Shown: positions 7,314 to 15,495 of the stretch, in pieces
How positions within the stretch are numbered: the first letter of the stretch is position 1
Layout: every line of letters begins with the position of its first letter
Assembly: GCF_020216885.1 (NCBI RefSeq)
Contig: NZ_JAIWON010000105.1
Coordinates: 1 to 19,415 of the forward strand
Reading direction: 5' to 3'
Source of the DNA: Zymomonas sp.
GTDB lineage: Bacteria; Pseudomonadota; Alphaproteobacteria; Sphingomonadales; Sphingomonadaceae
DNA length: 19,415 nt
Program-made: the position numbers and the translations under genes
The notes under the pieces: generated by a model
What the model saw: only the letters and a program-made list of their open reading frames with translations
Told to the model about the DNA's origin: nothing
Databases searched by the model: none

Positions 7314-8182
7314 ATCGATCTCTTTTGATAAATAGTTTGTCCTTTGGAGACAAAGTCCTGTGAGGCTTTGCCAACAAGGCGTTCAGAATGGCCGATATAG
7401 AGATAGCCGCCAGTTACTAATTTTTTGGAAAAATTCTGGAAAAGAGTGCTTTTTGTCGGCTCGTCGAAATAGATCATGACATTCCGACAAAAAATAACAT
7501 CGAATTGATGCCGCATTGGCCATGTGCCAAGCAGATTCAATTCTCTAAAGGCAATGAGTTGTTGGCAGATCGGGTTAACGACCATGGAATCGCCATCGGC
7601 TGTCATCCAGAGATTGCGAAGGCTGGCTGGAATGGATTCCGCAATGCTGTTCGGATAACGGCCAGCGCGTGCCGTTGCCAGCACATGCGGAGCCAAATCC
7701 GATGCCAAAATACGAAAGTCATGTTTGAGCAACCAGCGCGGCAAATTCCGATCATTACCCGCAAGCGCCATAGCCAAGGTATAAGGTTCTTCACCGCTGG
7801 AGCAGCCTGCCGACCAGATGCGGACACGGCCGCCGGATTCCAGTTTCTTTTTAAGCGCTGGCCAGACTTGATTGACCAAATGGTCAAAATGATGCTTTTC
7901 CCGAAAAAAACTGGTGTGATTGGTGGTCAGCGAAGTGACTGCCCGCGTTCTTTCTTCCTCGTTTTCATCGAGATAGGTGAGATAGTCTTTGAAACGTTGC
8001 ATCCCGCAGGCACGCAAGCGTTTCGAAAGGCGGGAATAGACCAGATTGGTTTTGCTGGACTGTAACGTAATACCGGCATTTTGATAAACGAGATCGCGGA
8101 CTTTCTCGAAATCTTTCAGCGTATATTCGAATTCCCGTCTTTCTGAAGGGAGGGCGTTTTTTGTGTCTGTAGTGAGGGTCAC
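7310..8182 (-). CDS. cheR: Chemotaxis protein methyltransferase CheR
   Basis: A 290-residue SAM-dependent methyltransferase that methylates glutamates of transducers. The N-terminal helical domain covers residues 18-85, then TTNHTSFFRE (86-95) and the SAM-binding segment RIWSAGCSSGEEPYTLAM (121-138), with FDVIFCRNVMIYFD near residue 230. The start is a GTG at 8182 that overlaps the cheA stop by four bases (GTGA). The local transducer has no obvious C-terminal NWETF-like CheR tether, so it probably recruits CheR by its substrate helix alone. Confidence 0.97.
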   Translation of the reverse strand: MTLTTDTKNALPSERREFEYTLKDFEKVRDLVYQNAGITLQSSKTNLVYSRLSKRLRACGMQRFKDYLTYLDENEEERTRAVTSLTTNHTSFFREKHHFDHLVNQVWPALKKKLESGGRVRIWSAGCSSGEEPYTLAMALAGNDRNLPRWLLKHDFRILASDLAPHVLATARAGRYPNSIAESIPASLRNLWMTADGDSMVVNPICQQLIAFRELNLLGTWPMRHQFDVIFCRNVMIYFDEPTKSTLFQNFSKKLVTGGYLYIGHSERLVGKASQDFVSKGQTIYQKRSM

Positions 8183-10509
8183 GCAGCCATCCCGATAGAA
8201 GATGAATGGAGATCATGCCGCCAACGGGCGACCAAGCTATCGACATCCAGAATTAAAGCGACCCGTCCATCGCCCAATATTGTGGCACCAGCCAGACCCG
8301 CAATGGCCTGATAATTGGCTTCGAGGCTTTTGACGACGACTTGGCGTTGATCGAGAATTTGATCCACCATCAAAACGGCTTGACCGCCATCGGATTCGAC
8401 CACGATCAGAACCGATTTGAAGGGGTCTAATTCTGCATTTTCGACCGATAATTCCCGTCCAATAGACTGGATAGGGACATAAGCACCGCGGACGTTTAAG
8501 AGTTTTTCTCTTGTGCCGATGCCGCTTATTTCGCCTTCATTCGGTTGCAGACTTTCAACAATATGGCCGAGCGGAATAACAAAGGTCTGGTCACCGACCT
8601 TGACAATCATGCCATCCAAAACCGCTAAGGTGAGAGGGAGGCTTAAGGTAAAGGTCGATCCGAAGCCCGGACGGGAATTGATACTAATTCGTCCGCCCAA
8701 GGCCTGAACATTTTTGCGAACCACATCCATGCCGACACCACGACCAGAGACATTCGTGACTTTTGCTGCCGTCGAAAATCCCGGGGCGAAAATCAGATTG
8801 TCAATATCATCGTCGGACAAGGTTTGATCGGGAGCGACGATGCCTTTTTCGATCGCTTTTTCTAGAATGCGAGTCCGGTTCATTCCTTTACCATCGTCAG
8901 AAATACGAATGATAATCCGGCCTGAACGATGTTCGGCAGCCAAGGTGACAACGCCTTCTTGTGGCTTGCCGGCAGCGACCCGTTCTTCAGGTGTTTCTAG
9001 ACCGTGATCGACCGCGTTTCTGATTAAATGGGTCAGTGGTTCGCCGATGCGTTCGACAACCGTTTTATCAACTTCGGTCATTTCCCCGATCACATCAAGA
9101 CGGACTTTTTTACCTGTCTCGCCTTCCAATTCACGGATAATACGCGGCACCCGACTGAAAACTGTTTTCATCGGTTGGGCGCGGATGGACATGGCGCTAT
9201 CTTGTAATTCGCGGGTTAGATGATCGAGATCGGTTAATTCGGAAGAGCCGGAAAGACCTTGATCCGTCAAACGTTGGGCAAGCATCGCCTGCGTAATGAC
9301 CAATTCACCGACAAGATTGACAAGACGATCCAGCTTTTCGAGGTCAACGCGAATGGTTTGTGCCATCGCCGGTGCCGCCGAACGCGGCGGCTGAGGTGGT
9401 GCCTTTGCTGGAGCCGCCGCCGGAGTAGGGGAAGCCGGTTTTTTAGCGGCTTCTACCTTTGCGGTCGGTTTGGAGGCTGGCGGCGCTTTGGCTGCCGGTT
9501 TTTCTACGGCTTTGGTTGTTTCTTTGTCGCCTTTTGGTGCCTCAATTTTGGCAAGCGCCTCTTTTTCCGATTGATCGGTTATCCGCTTTAACGCTGCCTT
9601 TTCAGGCAGTGGTGGCATTTTTTTATTCTTATCGCCCTCGCGGGTAAGAACCACTTCGGAAATATCGCCGACAAATTCAAAAACAGAGCGGATATCTTCT
9701 TCTTCCGTATCCGCAGGTAATCTGACCCACCAACCGAGATAGGATATTTCAGGGTTGATATCTTCGAGTGTGGGTAATTCCTGATAATCAGTAGCGACTA
9801 TCTCGGCACCCAAGGAATCCAATTCGCGCAACAATAATAAAGGGTCGCTGCCATTATCAAGGGCATGGCGGTCTGGTTTGAACCACAAAAGCCATGACTT
9901 GGGCGCGTTATCCTCTGCGTCGCTTTCTTCTATTTTTTCTTCTGCGACAGTAGCCGTCGTTTCGGGTTCTTTTTTGTCTTCTGTTTCAGCCGGTGCGTCC
10001 AGTGACGTTAAGAGATCGTCAAAGTCGAAGTCTCCGTCAATATCAGAAGAACTTTCCTCTTCTGCTGGAGCTTCTGGCTCGGGCGGGGTTTCCGCTGGGG
10101 CTTCGGCGGCCGAGCTTGATGGTTCGCCACCCCCTTCTTCCATGGCGGCAGTCAGGCGATCCATAATACCGGAATCATCCGGCATATCCCGTTCACCGCT
10201 GGCAGCAGCGACGTGGTCGCTGAGCATATCAAACGCCGCCATCAAAGTTGACAGCAAATCAGGGGTTAGAGTGAGAACGCCATTTCGTAATTTATCAAGC
10301 AGCGTTTCATAATGATGGGCAAAGCTGCGTAGCTGTTCAAAACCGAAAGCCCCAGCACCCCCCTTGATCGAATGGACAGCCCGAAAAATAGTGTTGATGG
10401 TTTCGTCATCCTGCACGCCATCGCGGCAGAGCGAGAAACAGGCTTCCATATTAGCGAGGCCTTCCTCGCATTCCTGAAAGAAAATATTTTGAATTTCGTC
10501 GAAACTCAC
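8179..10509 (-). CDS. cheA: Chemotaxis histidine kinase CheA
   Basis: A 776-residue CheA that phosphorylates CheY and CheB in response to transducers. Order of domains: Hpt (P1) 1-105 with phosphohistidine H46 (RAVHSIKGGAGAFG); an acidic Ala/Glu-rich linker 125-200; a P2-type regulator-docking domain at about 205-290 (FKPDRHALDNGSDPLLLLRE onward); a long Ala-Pro-Lys linker 320-382; P3 dimerisation 385-450; the HATPase domain with N-box HLIRNAVDHG (494-503), G1 DDGKGM (538-543) and G2 GRGVGMDVV (589-597); and the CheW-like P5 domain from about 625. The start is a GTG at 10509 with GAGG eight bases upstream, ten bases after the STAS gene. It is full length and catalytically intact. Confidence 0.97.
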   Translation of the reverse strand: MSFDEIQNIFFQECEEGLANMEACFSLCRDGVQDDETINTIFRAVHSIKGGAGAFGFEQLRSFAHHYETLLDKLRNGVLTLTPDLLSTLMAAFDMLSDHVAAASGERDMPDDSGIMDRLTAAMEEGGGEPSSSAAEAPAETPPEPEAPAEEESSSDIDGDFDFDDLLTSLDAPAETEDKKEPETTATVAEEKIEESDAEDNAPKSWLLWFKPDRHALDNGSDPLLLLRELDSLGAEIVATDYQELPTLEDINPEISYLGWWVRLPADTEEEDIRSVFEFVGDISEVVLTREGDKNKKMPPLPEKAALKRITDQSEKEALAKIEAPKGDKETTKAVEKPAAKAPPASKPTAKVEAAKKPASPTPAAAPAKAPPQPPRSAAPAMAQTIRVDLEKLDRLVNLVGELVITQAMLAQRLTDQGLSGSSELTDLDHLTRELQDSAMSIRAQPMKTVFSRVPRIIRELEGETGKKVRLDVIGEMTEVDKTVVERIGEPLTHLIRNAVDHGLETPEERVAAGKPQEGVVTLAAEHRSGRIIIRISDDGKGMNRTRILEKAIEKGIVAPDQTLSDDDIDNLIFAPGFSTAAKVTNVSGRGVGMDVVRKNVQALGGRISINSRPGFGSTFTLSLPLTLAVLDGMIVKVGDQTFVIPLGHIVESLQPNEGEISGIGTREKLLNVRGAYVPIQSIGRELSVENAELDPFKSVLIVVESDGGQAVLMVDQILDQRQVVVKSLEANYQAIAGLAGATILGDGRVALILDVDSLVARWRHDLHSSSIGMAA

Positions 10510-10519
10510 GGTCTCATCC

Positions 10520-10789
10520 TCAGGTTAATGGAACGAAAAGCAGGGATTCGATGCCCAAAAGACGGGCACCATAGCGAAGGGCTTCGCTAGGATCTTCGAT
10601 CAGAAAAGGCAGTCCTGCCTTTTCTGCAGTGAAACGGGCGCTGAGAAGAATTTGCAGACAAGCCTGTCCTACCATTTCAACGGATTTTCCATTGAGGTGA
10701 ATCCAGCTATTTTGCTCCAAATCGGCTTTAATCTCTGTTGCGAGAGAAAGCGCCTGTGCTGTATCAAGCTTTGTAGGCAATGCTTGCAT
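10520..10789 (-). CDS. STAS-domain protein, first gene of the cheA operon
   Basis: An 89-residue protein with the fold pattern of a STAS (sulfate transporter/anti-sigma antagonist) domain: beta strand, helix TAQALSLATEIKADLEQ, strand IHLNGKSVEMVGQACLQILL and a final strand FLIEDPSEALRYGARLLGI. STAS proteins usually act by binding a partner kinase or phosphatase, with phosphorylation on a serine before the central helix; S42 or a neighbour is a candidate here. It has a good AAGGA seven bases before the ATG and lies between mcp and cheA, where rhizobial che operons carry a small gene (orf2/CheS). Whether it modulates CheA or CheY is inference; its sequence alone does not say. Confidence 0.8.
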   Translation of the reverse strand: MQALPTKLDTAQALSLATEIKADLEQNSWIHLNGKSVEMVGQACLQILLSARFTAEKAGLPFLIEDPSEALRYGARLLGIESLLFVPLT

Positions 10790-10849
10790 TTCTTCTTCCT
10801 TACACTTTCGGTCTATCCGGAAATAACAGAAGACGGAATGTTGTTAAAC

Positions 10850-10876
10850 ATTACGGCAATAATGGTTTAAATTTTA
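10850..10876 (-). promoter_or_regulatory. Sigma-28 (FliA)-type promoter for the STAS-cheA operon
   Basis: Reading the minus strand, TAAAATTT, an 11-base spacer AAACCATTATT and GCCGTAAT match the FliA consensus TAAAGTTT-N11-GCCGATAA at 12 of 16 positions, with exact TAAA-N15-GCCG. It ends 60 bases before the start codon of the STAS gene. The spacer and -10 region are nearly repeated upstream of mcp, which strengthens the call. Z. mobilis-type organisms are known to be flagellate with a FliA; the factor is not encoded in this window. Confidence 0.65.
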
Positions 10877-10925
10877 TTTAAAAAAACAAAAACCATCTGT
10901 AAGTTTTGCTAGATAGACAGAAAGA

Positions 10926-10956
10926 AAAGCCCCCATATCCGGTTAAATATAGCTTT
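10926..10956 (-). terminator. Possible weak terminator after mcp
   Basis: On the minus strand AAAGC and GCTTT form a five-base stem with a 21-base loop just after the mcp stop, followed by TTCTTTCT. The stem is short, so termination would be inefficient; read-through into the STAS-cheA operon is possible. Confidence 0.25.
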
Positions 10957-10961
10957 CTGAA

Positions 10962-12275
10962 TTACGCATGCGTCAACTGTCTTGCACCCGTTGATCTTGC
11001 GGTATTCAAGCTAAAGCGAGCGACCTGACTGGAAAGATTGTCGGATTCTTCGGCAAGGCTGCGGGCGGCTGCGGTAGCCTCTTCCACCATGGCCGCATTT
11101 TGTTGCGTCACAGAATCCATCTCCCCAATCGCAATATTAATTTGTTGCAATCGTTCAGATTGAGCATGGGCGGCTTCTGAAATAGTCCGAATAGATTGGG
11201 TGATCTCTGAAATACGAGAAATAATGCGTCCCAACAAATCCCCCGCTTCCATAACCAGATGCACCCCTTCGGTAATCTGCTTGGCGTTGGTTGTAATCAG
11301 CCCTTTGACGTTATTGGCAGCATCAGCAGAACGTTGCGCTAATGCCCGAACTTCGGCGGCGACAACAGAGAAGCCTTTTCCGGCATCACCTGCTCTTGCG
11401 GCTTCGACACCAGCATTCAAAGCGAGAAGGTTAGTCTGGAATGAGATGCCGTCGATTAAGCCAATAATAGAGGCGATTTCATTCGCCTGTTTTTCAATCC
11501 CGCCCATAGCTTCGGTGGTGTTTTTGATAACAACACCCCCTTGTTCGGCATCACGATTGATTTCCGTCATCAATTTATTGACATGAGCCGCGCTGGAGGC
11601 GGTTTCATTGATGCCTTTCGTGACATCATCCATCGTCCGTGAGGTTTCTTCGATGCTGGCGGCATGTTGTTCCGTCCGCTGTGCCAGATCATGCGAGGCA
11701 TCGCTGATTTCACGTGCGCCGGTGTTGATGCTGTTGCTGGATTCTGCAACCGTTCGGGTCATTTCAGCAAGAGAATCTAAGGCCGCATTATAATTATGGC
11801 GTAAGGCTTCATAAATAGATGGAAAAGCGCTGGTAATACGAGAAGCCAAGTCGCCTTTGGCAAGGCCATTCAGTCTTTCGGCCAAGGTGTCGGTAACAAC
11901 GCTTTGTCCCTTGGTGACTTCTTGAAGATCAATGGCATTGTTGCGGAAAACGTCCATGGCGCGGGTGATCCGGCCGACGCAATCTTTGTTATTACGGAAG
12001 AGAATGGGGCTGTTGAGATCGCCTGCGGCCAGTTCTTCCATCCGAACAACCGTTTGGACATAAGGCTCGCTGATCGCTTTTCCGCTAGAGTAAGAAAAGA
12101 CAAGGGTAAGTAAAATACCCGCCGCCGCTGAAAAGATAGCTGCTGGAATACTGGATAAGATCAAGAAACTGCCCAAGATAGCCAGCACCATCAACAGGGA
12201 TATAACAAGATGCCCTAAAACGATAACCTGAAATTTCGTCTTGATAGGGGCTTGGGTAGAAAACCAATTCAACAT
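10962..12275 (-). CDS. Methyl-accepting chemotaxis protein lacking a periplasmic sensor domain
   Basis: A 437-residue transducer. Two membrane segments at about residues 16-40 and 44-63 are separated by only a few residues, so there is essentially no periplasmic domain. A HAMP domain (63-118) and a second HAMP-like segment (about 130-172, LNGLAKGDLASRITSAFPSI) follow, then the methyl-accepting signalling domain, whose hairpin tip reads ISFQTNLLALNAGVEAARAG near 277-296, continuing GKGFSVVAAEVRALAQRSA. There is no CheR-binding pentapeptide at the C-terminus. AGGA lies about nine bases before the ATG. It is transcribed toward the STAS-cheA operon from a sigma-28-type promoter at 12386-12412. 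What it senses cannot be read from the sequence; membrane or redox state is possible. Confidence 0.93.
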   Translation of the reverse strand: MLNWFSTQAPIKTKFQVIVLGHLVISLLMVLAILGSFLILSSIPAAIFSAAAGILLTLVFSYSSGKAISEPYVQTVVRMEELAAGDLNSPILFRNNKDCVGRITRAMDVFRNNAIDLQEVTKGQSVVTDTLAERLNGLAKGDLASRITSAFPSIYEALRHNYNAALDSLAEMTRTVAESSNSINTGAREISDASHDLAQRTEQHAASIEETSRTMDDVTKGINETASSAAHVNKLMTEINRDAEQGGVVIKNTTEAMGGIEKQANEIASIIGLIDGISFQTNLLALNAGVEAARAGDAGKGFSVVAAEVRALAQRSADAANNVKGLITTNAKQITEGVHLVMEAGDLLGRIISRISEITQSIRTISEAAHAQSERLQQINIAIGEMDSVTQQNAAMVEEATAAARSLAEESDNLSSQVARFSLNTARSTGARQLTHA

Positions 12276-12385
12276 GGTATTTTTATCCTTACCTTTTAGT
12301 AAGCGCGTCGGTCTCGGGTAGTTTCAAAGCAAAAGGGGGGTGGATGCAGCAGAAACCGGACAAACTGGAGCTTTTTCTGTCTTTT

Positions 12386-12412
12386 ATAACGACCAAAATG
12401 GTTTAAAATTCA
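12386..12412 (-). promoter_or_regulatory. Sigma-28 (FliA)-type promoter for mcp
   Basis: Reading the minus strand, TGAATTTT, an 11-base spacer AAACCATTTTG and GTCGTTAT match the FliA consensus at 11 of 16 positions. The 19-base block TTTAAACCATTTTGGTCGT differs at only three positions from the one before the STAS-cheA operon. The distance to the mcp ATG is about 110 bases. Confidence 0.6.
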
Positions 12413-12649
12413 TCTGTTAATAAAAAATAAAATAACGTATAACGATTTATTACTTTTTTGCTTTTCTGAAATTGTTTCTGTCTATTACTGGATATGTTAT
12501 TTTTATTTAAAATTTGAATTTTCGTTAAATTTTGTAATAAAAAATAGACAATATTTTGTTCTTATCACAAAAAAATCTAAAGACAGTTTTTAAATTTTTA
12601 TCACAGAAATTGATATTTTCGTTTTTTAAAAAAGCGTATAATAATAATA

Positions 12650-12677
12650 GCTTGCAAGTATATTATAACCTGCAAGC
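12650..12677. repeat. Inverted repeat GCTTGCA-N14-TGCAAGC
   Basis: Perfect seven-base arms (12650-12656 and 12671-12677) flank a 14-base AT-rich core containing TATATTATAA. It lies 30 bases past the Rsh stop codon. Without a T-tract on the minus side it is a poor intrinsic terminator; the arm spacing of 21 bases centre to centre (two helical turns) would also fit a dimeric regulator's operator. Confidence 0.45.
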
Positions 12678-12707
12678 CATTACCATGCAATAATAGGGTG
12701 TCAGAAA

Positions 12708-14870
12708 TCAGGCTTCATAGGGAAGCTGCTCTCTTTCGGCTTGAACAACCCCGTCTGCTGCACGCAGCGCAGCCAAAATGCGCATTAAATGTTGTAAGTC
12801 ACGGACTTCTAATGTGACGTTGAAAACGTGGAAATTTTCATCTCTGTCTGCCAAAACCAGATTGATGATATTGGCTTTATGCGCCCCGAAAATAGTGGCG
12901 ACCACACCCAAGGCACCCGCTTGGTTTTTGACAATAACTTTGAGCCGGACAGTTGCCCCTTCCGCTTTGTCATTCCAACGTAAATCGACCCAATCTTCGG
13001 GGTTGGTTTCGGCGAGATGCGGACAGTCAATCACATGCACTTCGATGGCAGCATGAGGCCTTCTTAAGCCGACAATCCGGTCTCCTGGAACGGGATGGCA
13101 GCATTCAGCTAAGTCATAAGCTGCCCCCGGAGTAAGGCCTTCGATTGAAATAGCATGATTGACCAAGGGAGGCAGTGGCGCGGTGGCATCCTGAAGCGCC
13201 ATGCCCGGCATTAGAGCCTCTATGACAGCATCGTCGGTGATATTGCGAAGCGCGATGGCTTCAAAAAGATCATCGGCTTCTTTCAGATTTAAGCGAAGAA
13301 GTGCCGCCTCTAAGGCATTTTCTGAAAGAGGTGCCGGAAGCCTTTTGATGATCGCTTCGTAAAGTTGCTTTCCAAGGGTAAGGGTATCGCTCCGCTCTTT
13401 ATGGCGGACAAAACGACGAATAGCCGCGCGGGCTTTACCGGTGGTAATAAAATTGAGCCATGAAATTTGGGGCGTTTGCGCGGCTGAACGCAGAATTTCG
13501 ACTTGATCGCCATTTTCAACGCGCGTGCCTAGGGGCACCACGCGACCATTGACTTTGGCACCGACTGTTTGGTCACCCAAATCCGTGTGAACAGCATAAG
13601 CAAAATCGACCGGTGTTGCCCCCAAGGGAAGCTGTATAAGCTCACCTGTTGGGGTGAAGGCGAAGATACGGTCTTTATACATCGCCATTTTGGTATGTTC
13701 GAGTAGCTCTTCTGGGCTTTCGGCATTGTCCAGAATTTCGACCAAATCGCGAATCCAGCCGCTTTGCTGGAATTTGTCCGGCACCGTTTTCTGTTTATAC
13801 GCCCAATGGGCGGCAAGGCCATATTCGGCCTGTTCGTGCATGGCTTGTGACCGTATCTGTATTTCAATACGGAGATTTTCATTGTGAATGACAGCCGTAT
13901 GAAGCGAGCTGTAACCGTTGCGGCGCGGAGTCGAAATATAGTCTTTGAAACGCCCCGGCACCATTGGCCATTTGCCATGCAAAATGCCTAATGCCCGATA
14001 GCAATCTTCTGTATTATCGACGATGACCCGAAAGGCCATGACATCTGAAAGCTGGTCAAAGCTGATATGGCGCTCTTCCAGTTTTTTCCAGATAGAATAG
14101 GGGTGTTTTTGGCGGCCTGATACCTTGGCTTTGATACCCGCTTCTTTAAGCAAAGCCTCTATGCCGGTGATGATGCGCTTGATTTGGCCGGTATCGCCTT
14201 TGTTAAGTTGTTCCAGCCTTTTCGTGATCGAAGCATAGGCTTCCGGTTCCAAAAATTGGAAGGAAAGGGTCTGCATCTCTCGCATGAATTCATACATGCC
14301 GATCCGTTCTGCCAACGGGGCGTAGATATCCATGGTTTCACGGGCGATACGGCGGCGTTTTTCTTCCTTTTTAATGAAATGCAATGTCCGCATATTATGC
14401 AGACGGTCTGCCAGCTTGACCAGAAGAACGCGAATGTCGTCTGACATAGCGAGCAGGAATTTTCTGAGATTTTCAGCCGCGCGCTCGGTGACGGATTGTG
14501 CCTCGATTCGCGATAATTTCGTGACACCATCAACCAGACGCGCCACCGCTGACCCAAAGAGTTTTGCTAGCTCTTCGCTGGTCGTTCCAGTGTCTTCAAC
14601 AGTATCATGCAGGATGGCCGTTATGATTGTTTCAGCATCCATATGGATATCGGTCAGGATTCCGGCCACCTCTAGCGGGTGGCTGAAATAGGGATCGCCG
14701 CTTGCCCTTTTCTGATTGCCATGCGCTTTCATGGCGAAAACATAGGCGCGGTTTATCAACGCTTCATCGGCGTTTGGATCGTAGCTTAAAACCCGATCGA
14801 CTAATTCATATTGTCTCAACACGGAGATAAAATTGCGGAGGATTTCAACATATTGCAAGCCTTCATTCAT
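12708..14870 (-). CDS. Bifunctional (p)ppGpp synthetase/hydrolase (RelA/SpoT homologue, Rsh)
   Basis: A 720-residue long Rsh controlling the stringent response. The HD hydrolase domain is intact: H64 (FSHPLEV), H88-D89 (ILHDTVEDT) and D155 (KLADRLHNMRTL). The synthetase domain has RFKD at 307-310, the RxKD form typical of bifunctional enzymes, then TPRRNGYSSLHT and EIQIR (336-340). A TGS domain covers about 400-460, a conserved CCHPVPGD segment comes near 593, and an ACT domain about 645-715. Both activities should be present. The ATG at 14870 has no good Shine-Dalgarno, and alphaproteobacterial homologues commonly start about where LRQYELVDRV begins (residue 18), so the true start is uncertain; no better ribosome site is seen there either. 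A strong hairpin lies 76 bases upstream. Confidence 0.96.
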   Translation of the reverse strand: MNEGLQYVEILRNFISVLRQYELVDRVLSYDPNADEALINRAYVFAMKAHGNQKRASGDPYFSHPLEVAGILTDIHMDAETIITAILHDTVEDTGTTSEELAKLFGSAVARLVDGVTKLSRIEAQSVTERAAENLRKFLLAMSDDIRVLLVKLADRLHNMRTLHFIKKEEKRRRIARETMDIYAPLAERIGMYEFMREMQTLSFQFLEPEAYASITKRLEQLNKGDTGQIKRIITGIEALLKEAGIKAKVSGRQKHPYSIWKKLEERHISFDQLSDVMAFRVIVDNTEDCYRALGILHGKWPMVPGRFKDYISTPRRNGYSSLHTAVIHNENLRIEIQIRSQAMHEQAEYGLAAHWAYKQKTVPDKFQQSGWIRDLVEILDNAESPEELLEHTKMAMYKDRIFAFTPTGELIQLPLGATPVDFAYAVHTDLGDQTVGAKVNGRVVPLGTRVENGDQVEILRSAAQTPQISWLNFITTGKARAAIRRFVRHKERSDTLTLGKQLYEAIIKRLPAPLSENALEAALLRLNLKEADDLFEAIALRNITDDAVIEALMPGMALQDATAPLPPLVNHAISIEGLTPGAAYDLAECCHPVPGDRIVGLRRPHAAIEVHVIDCPHLAETNPEDWVDLRWNDKAEGATVRLKVIVKNQAGALGVVATIFGAHKANIINLVLADRDENFHVFNVTLEVRDLQHLMRILAALRAADGVVQAEREQLPYEA

Positions 14871-14946
14871 ATGAAAGGCAAATTTTTTTGTGAGGTTGAA
14901 ATCTGTCTTTTTGAAAGGCTGTTATTGTTAGGTAATCTATCATTTC

Positions 14947-14979
14947 GCCTCGGAAGCGATTGAGGGCGCTTTCCGAGGC
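14947..14979. other. Strong hairpin in the leader of the Rsh gene
   Basis: GCCTCGGAAGCG and CGCTTTCCGAGGC form a 12-base-pair stem with one bulged T and an eight-base loop. Neither strand has a following T-tract, so it is not a classic intrinsic terminator. It sits between the end of the 160-residue membrane protein gene (stop at 15013) and the Rsh start (14870). It may protect a 3' end or shape the Rsh leader. Confidence 0.6.
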
Positions 14980-15012
14980 TATATCGTCGCTGATTATCTT
15001 GAAATCGGGCGA

Positions 15013-15495
15013 TTAAAAACCGCGTTCGGCATTGCGGCGCTGTGCATCAAATTTGATAGCGGCCATTGTGTCAGGCAGTTTTTCGGATGCTATATGGCTA
15101 TTGTAATAGACGAAATATTTCTTCAAGGGCGCTTCATATTCTTTACCCGCTTTGCCTAAATGTTGGTCGGCTAAATGGGCGATGGCCGCGAGTTTTGCCG
15201 GTTCAACGGAAGCGGGATCGGGATTAGCCTGTAATATTGCTAAAAGGTCAGGCTGAATGGTAATCGCTTTTGGCATTTTTGCTGCCTGTTCTGCGGCATT
15301 TTGGGCATTGATGCTTTTCCAGCGAAGCATTTGGCCGCCCACAAGGAGGCAAAGTAAGGCCAAGGAAACAACGATATGGATTAAGGCCTTTTTCAGGCTG
15401 CCTTTGTGAAAATAGAGCCAGTAGAAAAACATGAGCATCGCGGCAATAAAATAGAGCGCAATCACGGCCGCGATGATATTGACGATATTATCCAT
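15013..15495 (-). CDS. Small two-helix membrane protein of unknown function
   Basis: 160 residues. Two hydrophobic segments, about residues 4-28 (IVNIIAAVIALYFIAAMLMF onward) and 39-57 (IHIVVSLALLCLLVGG), are joined by a short basic loop (YFHKGSLKKAL), which by the positive-inside rule should be cytoplasmic. The remaining 100 residues, hydrophilic and helix-prone (QPDLLAILQANPDPASVEPA, KYFVYYNSHIASEKLP), would then lie in the periplasm. I do not recognise the family. GGGGA lies five bases before the ATG, a convincing ribosome site. It is 126 bases after the 231-residue gene and 142 before the Rsh gene. Confidence 0.8.
   Translation of the reverse strand: MDNIVNIIAAVIALYFIAAMLMFFYWLYFHKGSLKKALIHIVVSLALLCLLVGGQMLRWKSINAQNAAEQAAKMPKAITIQPDLLAILQANPDPASVEPAKLAAIAHLADQHLGKAGKEYEAPLKKYFVYYNSHIASEKLPDTMAAIKFDAQRRNAERGF

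Larger units (their letters stand above)
12276..12707. other. 432-base AT-rich spacer between the Rsh gene and mcp
   Basis: No open reading frame of note. The part nearest mcp holds its ribosome site and a sigma-28-type promoter. From about 12410 to 12660 the sequence is extremely AT-rich. It contains two copies of TTATCACA (12562-12569 and 12598-12605) and an inverted repeat at 12650-12677. No clear intrinsic terminator for the Rsh gene is visible. Confidence 0.7.

Noticed and set aside
7505..8065. A 186-codon plus-strand frame opposite cheR.
   Set aside because: It is a shadow of the well-supported cheR with no ribosome site or recognisable protein features.
9259..9591. A long plus-strand frame opposite cheA, rich in Arg, Gly and Phe.
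   Set aside because: It is the antisense of the Ala-Pro-Lys linker of CheA, whose composition leaves the opposite strand open.
12490..12640. The AT-rich, oligo-A/T spacer considered as a replication origin or transposon scar.
   Set aside because: There are no DnaA-box clusters, iterons, terminal repeats or transposase remnants; AT-richness alone is not enough.
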